34,756 nucleotides of DNA from contig JBMOQX010000064.1 of the NCBI GenBank assembly GCA_049322755.1, positions 1-34,756 on the forward strand. Direction: 5' to 3'. The position numbers were made by a program, and so were the translations under genes. Each line of letters opens with the position of its first letter. The stretch's first letter is position 1. Of the stretch, positions 1 through 8,119 are shown piece after piece. The notes below the pieces were generated by a model that was given only the letters and a program-made list of their open reading frames with translations, was not told the origin of the DNA and made no database searches. Origin of the DNA: DATIUV01 sp049322755 (GTDB lineage Bacteria; Pseudomonadota; Gammaproteobacteria; Burkholderiales; UBA6910).

Positions 1-1
1 T

Positions 2-781
2 CACGGCTCTCGCTCGGGCGGCATGAACATGGAGGGCTGGCTCTATATCGAGAAGGCGATCTCCGGGCTGATTTCCACGCAAACGCGCCCCGGTACGCTC
101 ACGGTGGATGTCGCGGCGCTCGGCTCCGCCGCCAATCCCACTTTCACAAGCGGCAACGCAGGCGGGGCGATCGGCTCCGCCGCAGACGTGCTCGGCAAGA
201 CGGTGGCGTACTACGACGGTGATACGGCGATCAACCAGTTCTTCACCGATCTGGCGGCGGGCACGGTCAACCCCGGGGTCCTCTGGCTTGCGGGAACGGG
301 CGCCGCCAACGATCTCGACGCATTGGAAGGCGCAGCGCTGACCGCGAATGCGGCGGCCATCAACAGCTTCGTCTCCTCCGGCGGCGGGCTGATGTCGCAC
401 GGCTCCGGCACCACTGCCTACGGCTGGCTGTCGGCCCTGCTTCCCGGCATCGTGGAGGTTCTGTCATGCCAGTCCTCCGGCGCGACCCTCACGGCGGCGG
501 GAGCGGCGGCTTTTCCGGGCCTGAGCAACAGCGACATCGACGCCAACGCCGGACCGTGCCACAGCCACTTCACCGGGGACTTCGGCGGCCTGGTGGCGTT
601 GGCCCTGGATGGCCAGCAAAGATCCTATATCATCGGGGGCGGTCCGAATACGGTGATTCAGTGCGGCCAGCCCGGACAGCCGGCCTGCCCGCAGCAGGTG
701 CCTGAGCCGCCTGTGCTTCCGTTGCTCGGAATCGCGCTTGCTGCGGTCTTCGCCACCACGCGCCGGTGGAACAGGTGCTAG
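2..781 (+). CDS. PEP-CTERM sorting-domain protein, 5' end outside window
   Basis: The reading frame is open from base 2, before the first ATG at 23, so the true start probably lies upstream and the signal peptide is not visible. The last 27 residues (from about 698) form a PEP-CTERM sorting signal: a V-P-E-P motif, a hydrophobic stretch (LLGIALAAV) and an arginine-containing tail. In this family the signal directs exported proteins to an exosortase, which cleaves and anchors them. The body is Gly/Ala/Ser-rich. Its segment around residues 85-130 (VLWLAG, then a long helix, then SGGGLMSHG) resembles a glutamine-amidotransferase-like alpha/beta fold, but that is only an impression. No exosortase gene is in the window. 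Substrate and function are unknown. A perfect terminator hairpin follows at once. Confidence 0.75.
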   Translation, partial: HGSRSGGMNMEGWLYIEKAISGLISTQTRPGTLTVDVAALGSAANPTFTSGNAGGAIGSAADVLGKTVAYYDGDTAINQFFTDLAAGTVNPGVLWLAGTGAANDLDALEGAALTANAAAINSFVSSGGGLMSHGSGTTAYGWLSALLPGIVEVLSCQSSGATLTAAGAAAFPGLSNSDIDANAGPCHSHFTGDFGGLVALALDGQQRSYIIGGGPNTVIQCGQPGQPACPQQVPEPPVLPLLGIALAAVFATTRRWNRC

Positions 782-807
782 CCGGGAGCGGCATCAAGCA
801 TCAAATG

Positions 808-847
808 AAAAGCGCCGGTCTCGCGATCAAACGAGACCGGCGCTTTT
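808..847 (+). terminator. Rho-independent terminator, 16-bp perfect stem
   Basis: Bases 808-823 (AAAAGCGCCGGTCTCG) pair perfectly with 832-847 around an 8-base loop. The stem starts with an A-run and ends in TTTT, so it can work in both directions. It lies 27 bases after the stop of the PEP-CTERM gene and separates it from the TPR gene. Confidence 0.9.
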
Positions 848-924
848 ATTTTCAGTTCTTCTAGATCTTGAGCCCGCGCGAACGGCTTCGTACTGCACCC
901 CCCTTTCGCCCCGCCGAATCGGGT

Positions 925-953
925 TTTCCGTATCGTCCACACCGGGCGATAAT
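925..953 (+). promoter_or_regulatory. Candidate sigma70 promoter for the TPR gene
   Basis: A -10 like GATAAT (948-953) lies 17 bases after a weak -35 TTTCCG (925-930). The ATG at 993 follows, with a GTGGAGG ribosome site at 981-987. Only the -10 is a good match. Confidence 0.35.
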
Positions 954-992
954 GGTCTGAATCTTTACTTCCCTCGATTTGTGGAGGCTCCG

Positions 993-2122
993 ATGCTGCC
1001 TCGAGCCCTCGTAGTTTTCGTTTGCTTCCTTTTCGCGGGCGGCGTTCCGGTAGCAACGTTCGGCGTGCCGATCGTCCTGCCCGGCTCGCCCGCGCCTTCC
1101 ACACCCGAAACTCCATTGGAGACGAAGCTGCGGGCTGGCCATGAAGCCCTCAACAAAAACGAGCTGAGCAAGGCGGCCGCCGCATTTGGCGAAGCCCACA
1201 AGCTGGACCCGAAGTCCCTTTCCCCGTTGTTCGGCCTCGCGGAGGTGGCGCGCCTCAAGAAGGATGGGAAAGGTGCCGAATCGTGGCTCCGCAAGGTCCT
1301 CTCCATTGCGCCGGATCGCGCCCAGGTTCATCAGGCTTGGGGCCGCTACCACTGGTCGGCGCGCGCTATGGCCTGGGACTGGCTTTGGCGCTTCAGGGTC
1401 AAGCCGTCGAGGCGGCAGCCGAACTCGAACAAGCGGCAAAGCTCATGCCCGGGAACCCGCTGCCGCTTCAGGCCCGCGGGCGACTCCATGTGAACCAGGG
1501 CAAGCTGAACAACGCGGTTGACGCCTTCACGCGGGCGCTCCAGGCCCGGTCCGACTTCTTGCCCGCCCGCATCGATCGCGGCGACGTCTACTCCGTCCAA
1601 GAGAACATGGAAAAGGCCATCGCTGATTACTCGGAGGTCGTAAAGACTCAACCCAAAAACGCCCATGCCCAATACAAATTGGGATTCGCCTACCATGGGG
1701 ACAACAAGCCGGCGGAAGCCGAGCAGGCTTACCGGGCGGCGATTGCCGCGGATCCCAAATACGCGCCGGCTTACAACAACCTTGCCTGGCTGCTGGTCCA
1801 ACGCAGACAGAAACTCGATGACGCCCTCAGGTTTGCCAAGAAGGCCGTGGCACTCGCGCCGGAGGCGGCTCAATTTCAGGACACCTTGGGCACGGTTTAC
1901 CTTGCCCGCGGCGAGCCTGATCAGGCCATCACCCCGCTTCAGAAGACGGCAGCGAGCAAGCCACCCCAAGCCGAGTTCTATTTCCGCTTGGGGTTGGCGC
2001 ATGACAAGAAAGGGAACCGGAAGGAAGCCGTCGACGCGTACAAGAAGGCCCTCGCGATCGACGGGAACTTCCCCCAGTCCGAGAACGCCCGCAAGCGCCT
2101 CGAACGCCTGAGCGGGAGTTGA
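993..2122 (+). pseudogene. TPR-repeat protein disrupted by a frameshift
   Basis: The first half starts at ATG 993 behind GTGGAGG, with a signal-peptide-like N-terminus (basic MLPR, then hydrophobic VVFVCFLFAGG). It then carries two TPR units, ending near AQVHQAWGRYHW at about 1350. From there the original frame gives non-TPR sequence to a stop at 1493. The TPR pattern resumes one frame over, at ARYGLGLALALQG from about 1360, and runs through several more repeats to the stop at 2122. Restoring frame needs 1+3n added bases. The third repeat is also short by roughly two thirds of a 34-residue unit, so an internal deletion of about 70 bases fits better than a single-base error. If the original frame were intact this would be a secreted or periplasmic TPR scaffold of about 390-400 residues. 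A gene caller may report two separate genes here. Confidence 0.6.
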
Positions 2123-2179
2123 CCCGCTGCGCTCCCCGGCTTCCGGCAGCCGCGTTTGCGCCTGTTCCATGATCCCCTT

Positions 2180-3049
2180 TCAACTCCGGTACATGAGGTA
2201 ATCGAGTGCGATGGCGGCGAACACCGTAGCGCCCAGCCAATTGTTGTGCAGAAACGCTTTGAAGCAGCGCCGGGGGTCCCGCTCCTTGATCAGCGTGTGC
2301 TGGTAAACCGCGAGCCCCGCCGCCGCCGCCAGGCCAAGGTAGTAAATCCAGTGGAACCGGTAGCGCAGGCCCACTGCCACGAGAATGGCCAGGAACACCC
2401 CGTGGCAGATCATCACCCCCATCACGTCGAAGCGCCCGAGCGTGATGGCGGAGGTCTTGATGTCGATCTTGAGGTCGTCGGGCCGGTCCACCATGGCGTA
2501 CTCCGTGTCGTAGGCGATGGCCCAGAACACGTTGGCCACGAGCAGCACCCACGCCTCCGGCGGCACGTGGTTCAGGTGCGCGGCGTAAGCCATCGGAATG
2601 CCGAAGCCGAAGGCGATGCCGAGCACTGCCTGGGGCATGGCGAAGAAGCGCTTGGTGAACGGATAGACCGCTGCCAGGATCACCGCCGGCACCGACATGG
2701 CCACCGTGAGCCAGTTGAGGCGCAGCACCAGCAGGAAGGCGACGAACGCCAGCACCATCGCCACCGCCACTGCCTCGACCGGCGCGATCTGGCCGGTGGC
2801 GAGCGGCCGCGCCTTGGTGCGGGCGACGTGGGGGTCGATCTCGCGGTCGGCAAAATCGTTGATGGCGCAGCCGGCCGAGCGCATCAGCACCGTGCCCAGC
2901 ACGAACACCGCCAGCACCTCCAGGTCCGGGCGCCCGTCGCTGGAGAGCCACAGGCCCCACAGCGTCGGCCACAACAGCAACAGGATGCCGATGGGCCGGT
3001 CGAGCCGCACCAGCCGGACGTAGGCCCGCAGCCGCTCGCCGAGGCTCAC
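2180..3049 (-). CDS. ubiA: 4-hydroxybenzoate octaprenyltransferase
   Basis: Integral membrane prenyltransferase that attaches the polyprenyl tail to 4-hydroxybenzoate in ubiquinone synthesis. Both Asp-rich prenyl-diphosphate motifs are present: NDFADREID in the first third, and YDTEYAMVDRPDD in the middle. Several hydrophobic helices surround them. The length of 289 residues is usual for the family. I chose GTG at 3049 because it gives a canonical N-terminus (VSLGERLRAYVRLVRLDRPIG) and overlaps the ubiC stop as GTGA, implying translational coupling. The open frame continues further upstream, but that part is only the shadow of ubiC. It ends tail to tail with the TPR pseudogene, 57 bases away. 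Confidence 0.95.
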   Translation of the reverse strand: MSLGERLRAYVRLVRLDRPIGILLLLWPTLWGLWLSSDGRPDLEVLAVFVLGTVLMRSAGCAINDFADREIDPHVARTKARPLATGQIAPVEAVAVAMVLAFVAFLLVLRLNWLTVAMSVPAVILAAVYPFTKRFFAMPQAVLGIAFGFGIPMAYAAHLNHVPPEAWVLLVANVFWAIAYDTEYAMVDRPDDLKIDIKTSAITLGRFDVMGVMICHGVFLAILVAVGLRYRFHWIYYLGLAAAAGLAVYQHTLIKERDPRRCFKAFLHNNWLGATVFAAIALDYLMYRS

Positions 3050-3591
3050 GGTATCGCCTCCAGCAGCGCCGGCAGAAACACCTCGGTCACCAGCAACGGC
3101 CGGCCGCGCAGCCGGAACAGTGAGCGACGCGCCCACAGCTCCCGCGGCGCGGCGGGCAGCACCGCCACCGCGCGGCGGAACAGGCGATCGCGCGGCGTCA
3201 GCCGCCGGAACGCGAGCGGCGCGCGCCGGACGCGGGGATTGGAGAAGAGCGCGTGGCCCAGGGGCCGGTTGCCGAGGCTGACCACGGAACGCCACGCCCC
3301 GCGCAGGTCCGCGCGCGCCACCACCGAGTGGGCGAACACCACCGGCCGTTCGCCGCAGTAGAGATACACCTCCCGGATCATGGAAATCTCGCCGCGCCGC
3401 AGGCCCAGGCACGCGCACTCGTCGCCGAACGGCCGGTCCAGCTCCTGGCGCACCGGCCGCACCGAGAACTGCGCGCAGCCGCCGCGGATGCGCGCGGTGA
3501 GCGAGCCCCGGTCGGTGAGCCAGCCGCGATACCCGCCCGCCGATCCGGCGAGGCGGGCTCGCCAGCGGGTGGTCGCGGCATTGGAGCTCAT
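3046..3591 (-). CDS. ubiC: Chorismate pyruvate-lyase
   Basis: Cytosolic enzyme that removes pyruvate from chorismate to give 4-hydroxybenzoate, the substrate of the following UbiA. The family's central region (IREVYLYCGERPVVFAHSV) and the LG-rich segment after it (SLGNRPLGHALF) are present. The start at ATG 3591 gives 181 residues, normal for UbiC. The open frame extends upstream to 3720, but those residues overlap recG and look non-coding. The stop overlaps the ubiA GTG by four bases. The 67-base gap to recG holds no obvious promoter. Confidence 0.88.
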   Translation of the reverse strand: MSSNAATTRWRARLAGSAGGYRGWLTDRGSLTARIRGGCAQFSVRPVRQELDRPFGDECACLGLRRGEISMIREVYLYCGERPVVFAHSVVARADLRGAWRSVVSLGNRPLGHALFSNPRVRRAPLAFRRLTPRDRLFRRAVAVLPAAPRELWARRSLFRLRGRPLLVTEVFLPALLEAIP

Positions 3592-3658
3592 GTCGTCCCA
3601 TGTGACTGCTGAAGGCGCGATTATGCCAAAATGGCGCCCCCGGCATGGCTGAGTGGAC

Positions 3659-5827
3659 TTAGACCCGCAGATACGCCTGCCGCGTTCCCAGCCAACGCTG
3701 GAGGTGGCGCGCCGCGGCATCGGGATGACGCGCCAGCATGACCTGGGCGGCGTCGCGCGCCGCCTCCAGCAGATCCTGGTCCCGCTCCAGGTCGGCGAAG
3801 CGCAGCATCGGCACGCCGCTCTGACGCGCGCCGAGGAACTCGCCGGGGCCGCGGATGCGCAGGTCGTGGCGTGCGATCTCGAAGCCGTCGGTGCTCTCGT
3901 AGATCACCTTCAGCCGCTCGCGCGCGGTCTCCGACAACGGGCCGCTGTAGAGCAGGATGCACACGCTCTGGGCCGAGCCGCGGCCTACGCGGCCGCGCAA
4001 CTGGTGCAACTGGGAGAGCCCCATGCGCTCGGCGTGGTCGATCACCATCAGCGACGCGTTGGGCACGTCGACGCCCACCTCGATCACCGTGGTGGCCACC
4101 AGCAGCTGGATCTCGCCGGCGCCGAAGGCGCCCATCACCGCCGCCTTCTCGGCCGGCGCCAGGCGGCCGTGGACCAATCCGACGCGCAGGTCCGGAAAGG
4201 TGGTGCGCAGCTGCTCGTAGGTCTCGGTGGCGTTCTGCAGCTCCAGCTTCTCCCGCTGCGCGCGCTGACGTGCGCTCGCCGCGCGCGGCGGCTTGCCGCC
4301 GGGGGCAGCCTCGGTGCCCGCCTCGGCCTCGGCCAACTCCTCGATCAGCGGACACACCCAGTACGCCTGGCGCCCCTCGGTGCAGGCGCTGCGCACGCGC
4401 TCGATCACCTCGTCGCGGCGCGCGTCGGAGACGAGCCGGGTCGCCACCGGCGTGCGCCCCGGCGGCAGTTCGTCGATGACGCTCACGTCCAGGTCGGCGT
4501 AGAAACTCATGGCGAGCGTGCGCGGGATCGGGGTCGCGCTCATCATCAGCAGGTGCGGCGTGGACCCGGCGCCGTCGCGGGACCGTCCCTTGGCGCGCAG
4601 CTGCAGCCGCTGGTGCACGCCGAACCGGTGCTGCTCGTCCACCACCGCGAGTCCGAGCCGGGCGAACGTCACCTGCTCCTGAAACAGCGCGTGGGTGCCC
4701 ACGGCCACCGCCGCCCGTCCGGCTGCCACCTCGGCCAGCGCGGCGTCGCGTTCGCGCTTCTTCTGGCTGCCGGTGAGCCACGCTACGCCCACGTCGAGCG
4801 GCGCGAGCCAGGCGGCCAGCTTGCGATAGTGCTGCTCGGCGAGGATCTCGGTGGGTGCCATGATGGCCACCTGGCAGCCGCATTCCACCGCCTGGCACGC
4901 CGCCAGCGCGGCGACGACGGTCTTGCCGCTGCCGACATCGCCCTGCAGCAGGCGTTGCATCGGATGCGGCTCGGCCAGGTCGCGGCGGATCTCGTCGAAG
5001 GCGCGGCGCTGCGCGGCAGTGAGCCGGAATGAAAGCGACTGCGTGAGCCGCCGCGCGAGCTCGCCCGCCGGTTTCAGCGGCGGCGCGCTGCGGGCGCGGC
5101 GCTCACGGTAATGCAGCCGCATCGAGAGCTGCTGCGCCAGCAGTTCGTCGAACTTCATGCGCCGCCATGCCGGGTGCTCGCGCTCCAGCAGCGGGCCGAT
5201 GGGCTCCGCCGGCGGCGGATGGTGCAGGCGGCGCGCGGCGTCGGCGAACGCCGGCAGCCCGAGCCGCGCCAGGATCTCCTCCGGCACCGTCTCGGCGAGA
5301 TCGGCGGACTTCAGCGCCCGCGCCGCCAGGCGGCGCAGCGTGAACTGGGGCAGGCCGGCGGTGGTGGGATAGACCGGCGTCAGCGCCTCCGGCAGCGGCT
5401 CGTCCGGCGTCACCGCGCGGAAGCGCGGATGGATCATTTCCGCGCCGAAAAATCCGGGCCGCAGTTCGCCGTACAGCCGCACCCGGCGGCCCACCGCCAG
5501 CGACTTCACCTGGTTCGGATAGAAATTGAGGAAGCGGGCGTACACTTCGCCGCTGGCGTCGGCGATGCGGCACACCAGCTGGCGCCGCGGCCGGTAGAGG
5601 ATCTCGTTGCCGACCACCGTGCCCTCCACCTGCACCGGCGCGCCGGCGCCGGCTTCGCGGATGGGCACCACGCGGGTCTCGTCGTCGTAGCGCAGCGGCA
5701 GGTGCAGCACGGCATCGGCGGGCGAGCGGATGCCCAGCCGCGCCAGCTTCTCCACCACGGCGTCACCGAGACCCCAGCCCTCCAGGGCGCTCCCTTCGCC
5801 CGCGCCTGAGGCGGCCGCCCGCGCCAC
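3659..5827 (-). CDS. recG: ATP-dependent DNA helicase RecG
   Basis: Branch-migration helicase that remodels stalled replication forks and recombination intermediates. From an inferred GTG at 5827 the protein has 722 residues, slightly longer than the usual 680-700. In order it shows an N-terminal wedge/OB-fold region (RYDDETRVVPI), Walker A GDVGSGKT at about 296-303, DEQH at about 397-400, the SAT motif MSATPIPRT, and the motif VI region QLRGRVGRG. The start is uncertain: the frame runs back into ridA and no clear ribosome site is seen. GTG 5827 lies 10 bases after the ridA stop, so ridA and recG are probably co-transcribed. A Gly/Ala-rich insertion (about residues 545-575: TEAAPGGKPPRAASARQR) sits between helicase motifs and explains some of the extra length. 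Confidence 0.93.
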   Translation of the reverse strand: MARAAASGAGEGSALEGWGLGDAVVEKLARLGIRSPADAVLHLPLRYDDETRVVPIREAGAGAPVQVEGTVVGNEILYRPRRQLVCRIADASGEVYARFLNFYPNQVKSLAVGRRVRLYGELRPGFFGAEMIHPRFRAVTPDEPLPEALTPVYPTTAGLPQFTLRRLAARALKSADLAETVPEEILARLGLPAFADAARRLHHPPPAEPIGPLLEREHPAWRRMKFDELLAQQLSMRLHYRERRARSAPPLKPAGELARRLTQSLSFRLTAAQRRAFDEIRRDLAEPHPMQRLLQGDVGSGKTVVAALAACQAVECGCQVAIMAPTEILAEQHYRKLAAWLAPLDVGVAWLTGSQKKRERDAALAEVAAGRAAVAVGTHALFQEQVTFARLGLAVVDEQHRFGVHQRLQLRAKGRSRDGAGSTPHLLMMSATPIPRTLAMSFYADLDVSVIDELPPGRTPVATRLVSDARRDEVIERVRSACTEGRQAYWVCPLIEELAEAEAGTEAAPGGKPPRAASARQRAQREKLELQNATETYEQLRTTFPDLRVGLVHGRLAPAEKAAVMGAFGAGEIQLLVATTVIEVGVDVPNASLMVIDHAERMGLSQLHQLRGRVGRGSAQSVCILLYSGPLSETARERLKVIYESTDGFEIARHDLRIRGPGEFLGARQSGVPMLRFADLERDQDLLEAARDAAQVMLARHPDAAARHLQRWLGTRQAYLRV

Positions 5828-5837
5828 GGGTCCGGGC

Positions 5838-6224
5838 TCAGGCGCTGCCGAGCACGAGAATCGCGTCCATCTCCACCACCGCGCCGCGCGGCAGGGAGGC
5901 CACACCGATGGCCGCGCGCGCCGGATAGGGCTCGCCGAAATAGGTGGCCATGATCTCGTTGACCTTGCCGAAGTGGGCGAGATCAGTGAGGTAGGCAGTG
6001 ATCCGCACCGCGTCGGCGAGATCGCCGCCGGCCGCCTGCGCCACCGCGCGCAGGTTGCGGAACACCTGGTGGATCTGCGCCTCAACGCCCTCCACCAGCG
6101 TCATGGTCTTCGGGTCGAGCCCGATCTGCCCCGACAGGTAGACGGTGTCGCCGGCGCGGATCGCCTGGGAGTAGGTGCCGATCGCCGCCGGCGCCGACGC
6201 GGTGTGGATGGGCTGCTTGGCCAT
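5838..6224 (-). CDS. ridA: RidA family enamine/imine deaminase
   Basis: Small (128-residue) YjgF/YER057c/UK114 family protein. RidA hydrolyses reactive 2-aminoacrylate and other enamine or imine by-products of PLP enzymes, in the cytoplasm, as a trimer. Hallmarks visible are the N-terminal APAAIGTYSQAI, the LSGQIGLDP strand, NLRAVAQAAGG and the C-terminal active-site segment ARAAIGVASLP. The ATG at 6224 gives the standard length. The frame extends to 6326, but without family similarity. It lies directly upstream of recG on the same strand. Its position in the same genome as ilvD fits the known need for RidA to protect branched-chain amino acid synthesis, although the two are not linked here. 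Confidence 0.93.
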   Translation of the reverse strand: MAKQPIHTASAPAAIGTYSQAIRAGDTVYLSGQIGLDPKTMTLVEGVEAQIHQVFRNLRAVAQAAGGDLADAVRITAYLTDLAHFGKVNEIMATYFGEPYPARAAIGVASLPRGAVVEMDAILVLGSA

Positions 6225-6258
6225 GAGCGCACTTTTCGGAGAATGAGGGAACGCGGCA

Positions 6259-6287
6259 ATGGTAGTCACTATCCCGAAACGGCTCAA
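6259..6287 (-). promoter_or_regulatory. Candidate sigma70 promoter for ridA-recG
   Basis: On the minus strand, TTGAGC (6287-6282) is followed after 17 bases by TACCAT (6264-6259). Each box matches four of six consensus positions. Transcription would begin near 6252, about 28 bases before the ridA ATG. Confidence 0.35.
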
Positions 6288-6352
6288 CGCGCACCCCCGG
6301 CCGCGCGATAATGGCGGCTCGTTCATCGCCCCGCGCTCTCTGGCCGCCGACC

Positions 6353-6712
6353 ATGACGCCGCCCGCCGACCAACCCCCCGCCCTCGCCAACTTCGAGAAA
6401 CTGCTCGCCGCCGGCAAGGACGGCGCGCTGCTGCGCTTCGGGCTGGGCAACGAATACCTCAAGCTGGGCGATCCGGCCGCGGCGGCCGAGCACCTGCGAC
6501 GCGCGGTGGAGTTCGACCGCAATTACTCGGCGGCGTGGAAGCTGCTGGGCAAGGCGCTGGCGGAAAGCGGCCGGCCGGCGGAAGCGCTCGCCGCCTATCG
6601 CGACGGCATCGCCGTGGCCGAAGCCAAGGGCGACAAGCAGGCGGCGAAGGAGATGACCGTTTTCGCGCGCCGGATCGAGAAGCAGCTCGGCGGCGAGGCG
6701 CCGCCTAGGTGA
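6353..6712 (+). CDS. Small tetratricopeptide-repeat protein
   Basis: A 119-residue protein from ATG 6353 (MTPPADQPPALANFEKLL). It has about two and a half TPR-like helical hairpins: LRFGLGNEYLKLGDPAAAAEHLRRAVEFDRNY, then SAAWKLLGKALAESGRPAEALAAYRDGIAVAE, then a basic C-terminal helix. No signal peptide or membrane segment is seen, so it is probably cytoplasmic and acts in protein-protein contacts. Its partner is unknown. A GATAAT box at 6307-6312 could be its -10, but I see no matching -35. Its last eight bases overlap the end of the convergent YiiX-like gene. Confidence 0.8.
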   Translation: MTPPADQPPALANFEKLLAAGKDGALLRFGLGNEYLKLGDPAAAAEHLRRAVEFDRNYSAAWKLLGKALAESGRPAEALAAYRDGIAVAEAKGDKQAAKEMTVFARRIEKQLGGEAPPR

Positions 6713-7499
6713 ACGACACCAGCCGCACGACTTCGTCCGGCGTCATGCGCTCCGTGGCCCACGGCAGCGCGCGGTAGTCGAATCCCTGCTCGATGGTGGG
6801 CTTCACCACCTGGAAATAGGGCGAGATGTCGAAGTCCCGCGGGGCCACCAGCGAGTGATGACGCGGGCACAGCAGCTCCTCGTCCGCCGCCACGTCCTGG
6901 TTCCAGCGCCGCTTCACCAGTGGCAGGATCGGGTAGCCGACTTCCTGGAACGCCTGGGCGATCAGGGTCGAGCAGATGGCCTTGGTGGGCTCGCCGCTGC
7001 CCAGCTCCAGCATCTTCCGGCGGAAGCGGCTCGGCACGGGCGGCATCGGCAGCAGGTAGCGCGCCAGGTCAATGATGTTCTTCAGGTCGTAGGCGTGGCC
7101 GATGCGGCCGATGGCGTAGTCCACCACCCGCCGGCGGTCGGCGGCGGAGAGTCCCACGGGCCGGCAGATGCGGGTGTGGTAATGGGCGAACTTGGACAGC
7201 GGCACCGCCTGGCAGCCATTCACCATGTCCACCTCCACCAGCATCGGCGGGTCGCCGGCGTTGTCCGGCCTCGTCGGCGCCTCGCCGATGCACAGGGCGG
7301 CGTGGGACCATGTAGACTGGGTCAGGTACTTAATGGCAGTGGATACGCGGGTGTTGCCCTCCACCAGCAGCACGTCGGCGGGCTGGATCGCCGCCCGTAG
7401 TGCTTCCGGTGTGCCGGTGGTGGGCGGCGCATAGCCGGCGATGGGCTCGCTCAGGTAGCGGGCCAGCGCGCGTCCCAGCGACATCTGCAACCGGTTCAT
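6705..7499 (-). CDS. YiiX/YebB-like permuted papain-fold cysteine hydrolase
   Basis: A 264-residue protein of the YiiX/YaeF-type NlpC/P60 superfamily, whose papain-like fold is circularly permuted so that the catalytic His precedes the Cys. The likely pair is His66 in TWSHAALCIG and Cys176 in KAICSTLIAQAFQEVGYP. A conserved core lies between them (ADVLLVEGNTRVSTAIKYLT before the His, AYDLKNIIDLARYLLP before the Cys). There is no convincing signal peptide. Family members are thought to hydrolyse amide or thioester bonds, some on lipids, but the substrate here is not predictable. It ends in an 8-base tail-to-tail overlap with the small TPR gene. Confidence 0.82.
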   Translation of the reverse strand: MNRLQMSLGRALARYLSEPIAGYAPPTTGTPEALRAAIQPADVLLVEGNTRVSTAIKYLTQSTWSHAALCIGEAPTRPDNAGDPPMLVEVDMVNGCQAVPLSKFAHYHTRICRPVGLSAADRRRVVDYAIGRIGHAYDLKNIIDLARYLLPMPPVPSRFRRKMLELGSGEPTKAICSTLIAQAFQEVGYPILPLVKRRWNQDVAADEELLCPRHHSLVAPRDFDISPYFQVVKPTIEQGFDYRALPWATERMTPDEVVRLVSFT

Positions 7500-7660
7500 G
7501 CCGTTTTCGCCCTCTGCGGCGAGCGCCCGGGGCCCGAAGCGGGCCCTTCCGGCGCCTCGTCAACGGGCTGGCAAGCAACTTGCAGGCCCGCCAATACAAG
7601 GGCGGAGAAGCCGGTTTCCCGGCTGCTGCCCGTCACCGCATCGACACAAGGAGGCAAAAG

Positions 7661-8119
7661 ATGACCATCGGCCGTCACTCGCGACGCACGTTCCTGCGCA
7701 CCGGCGTTTGCTGGCTCGCCCTGGCGGCGCTGCCCCCGGCCGCGCAGGCGAAGAAGAACGGCGACGACCACCCGGGCAAGGGAAAGGACAAGAGCAAGAA
7801 CGGCAGCGGCGGCAGCGCGGGTGGCACCCCGGAGGCGGTCGCCGCCTCCCTCACGGCGGCGTCGATCCACGCCATGCTGGGCGCCAACGTGGGCGTCGTC
7901 CATGTCGGCGCCAAACCGCTGCCGCCGGGGATCCGGAAGAACCTGGCGCGGGGCAAGCCGCTGCCGCCAGGCATCGCCAAGCAGTCGGTGCCGGGGCCGC
8001 TGCTCTACAAGCTGCCGAAGGTGGACGGCCACGACTGGATCCGGGCCGGCACCACGCTGATCCTGGTGGGCGCGGCGACGCTGGTGGTCAAGGAGATCAT
8101 CGAGAACGTATTCGACTGA
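7661..8119 (+). CDS. CigR/RcnB-like exported protein with Tat signal
   Basis: ATG 7661 follows a perfect AAGGAGG ribosome site at 7648-7654. The 152-residue product opens with a textbook twin-arginine signal (SRRTFLR), then a hydrophobic stretch ending AQA, so export by Tat is likely. After a Lys/Gly-rich linker it carries two copies of a KPLPPGI motif separated by about ten residues. It ends with a hydrophobic segment (TLILVGAATLVV) and the ENVFD terminus. This arrangement is typical of the CigR family, named for a Salmonella anti-virulence protein but widespread in environmental bacteria, where its role is unclear. It stands alone, divergent from the YiiX-like gene. The frame continues past its TGA directly into the otnK fragment. 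Confidence 0.8.
   Translation: MTIGRHSRRTFLRTGVCWLALAALPPAAQAKKNGDDHPGKGKDKSKNGSGGSAGGTPEAVAASLTAASIHAMLGANVGVVHVGAKPLPPGIRKNLARGKPLPPGIAKQSVPGPLLYKLPKVDGHDWIRAGTTLILVGAATLVVKEIIENVFD

Noticed and set aside
2156..3361. Long plus-strand frame antisense to ubiA
   Set aside because: The His/Arg/Gln/Pro-rich translation is typical of antisense frames in GC-rich genes, and ubiA on the other strand is unmistakable.
3638..3700. tRNA-like start (GGCATGGCTGAGTGG) at the recG end
   Set aside because: Only the first 15 or so bases resemble a Ser or Leu tRNA. No anticodon arm, T arm or acceptor partner follows, and the stretch encodes the end of RecG.
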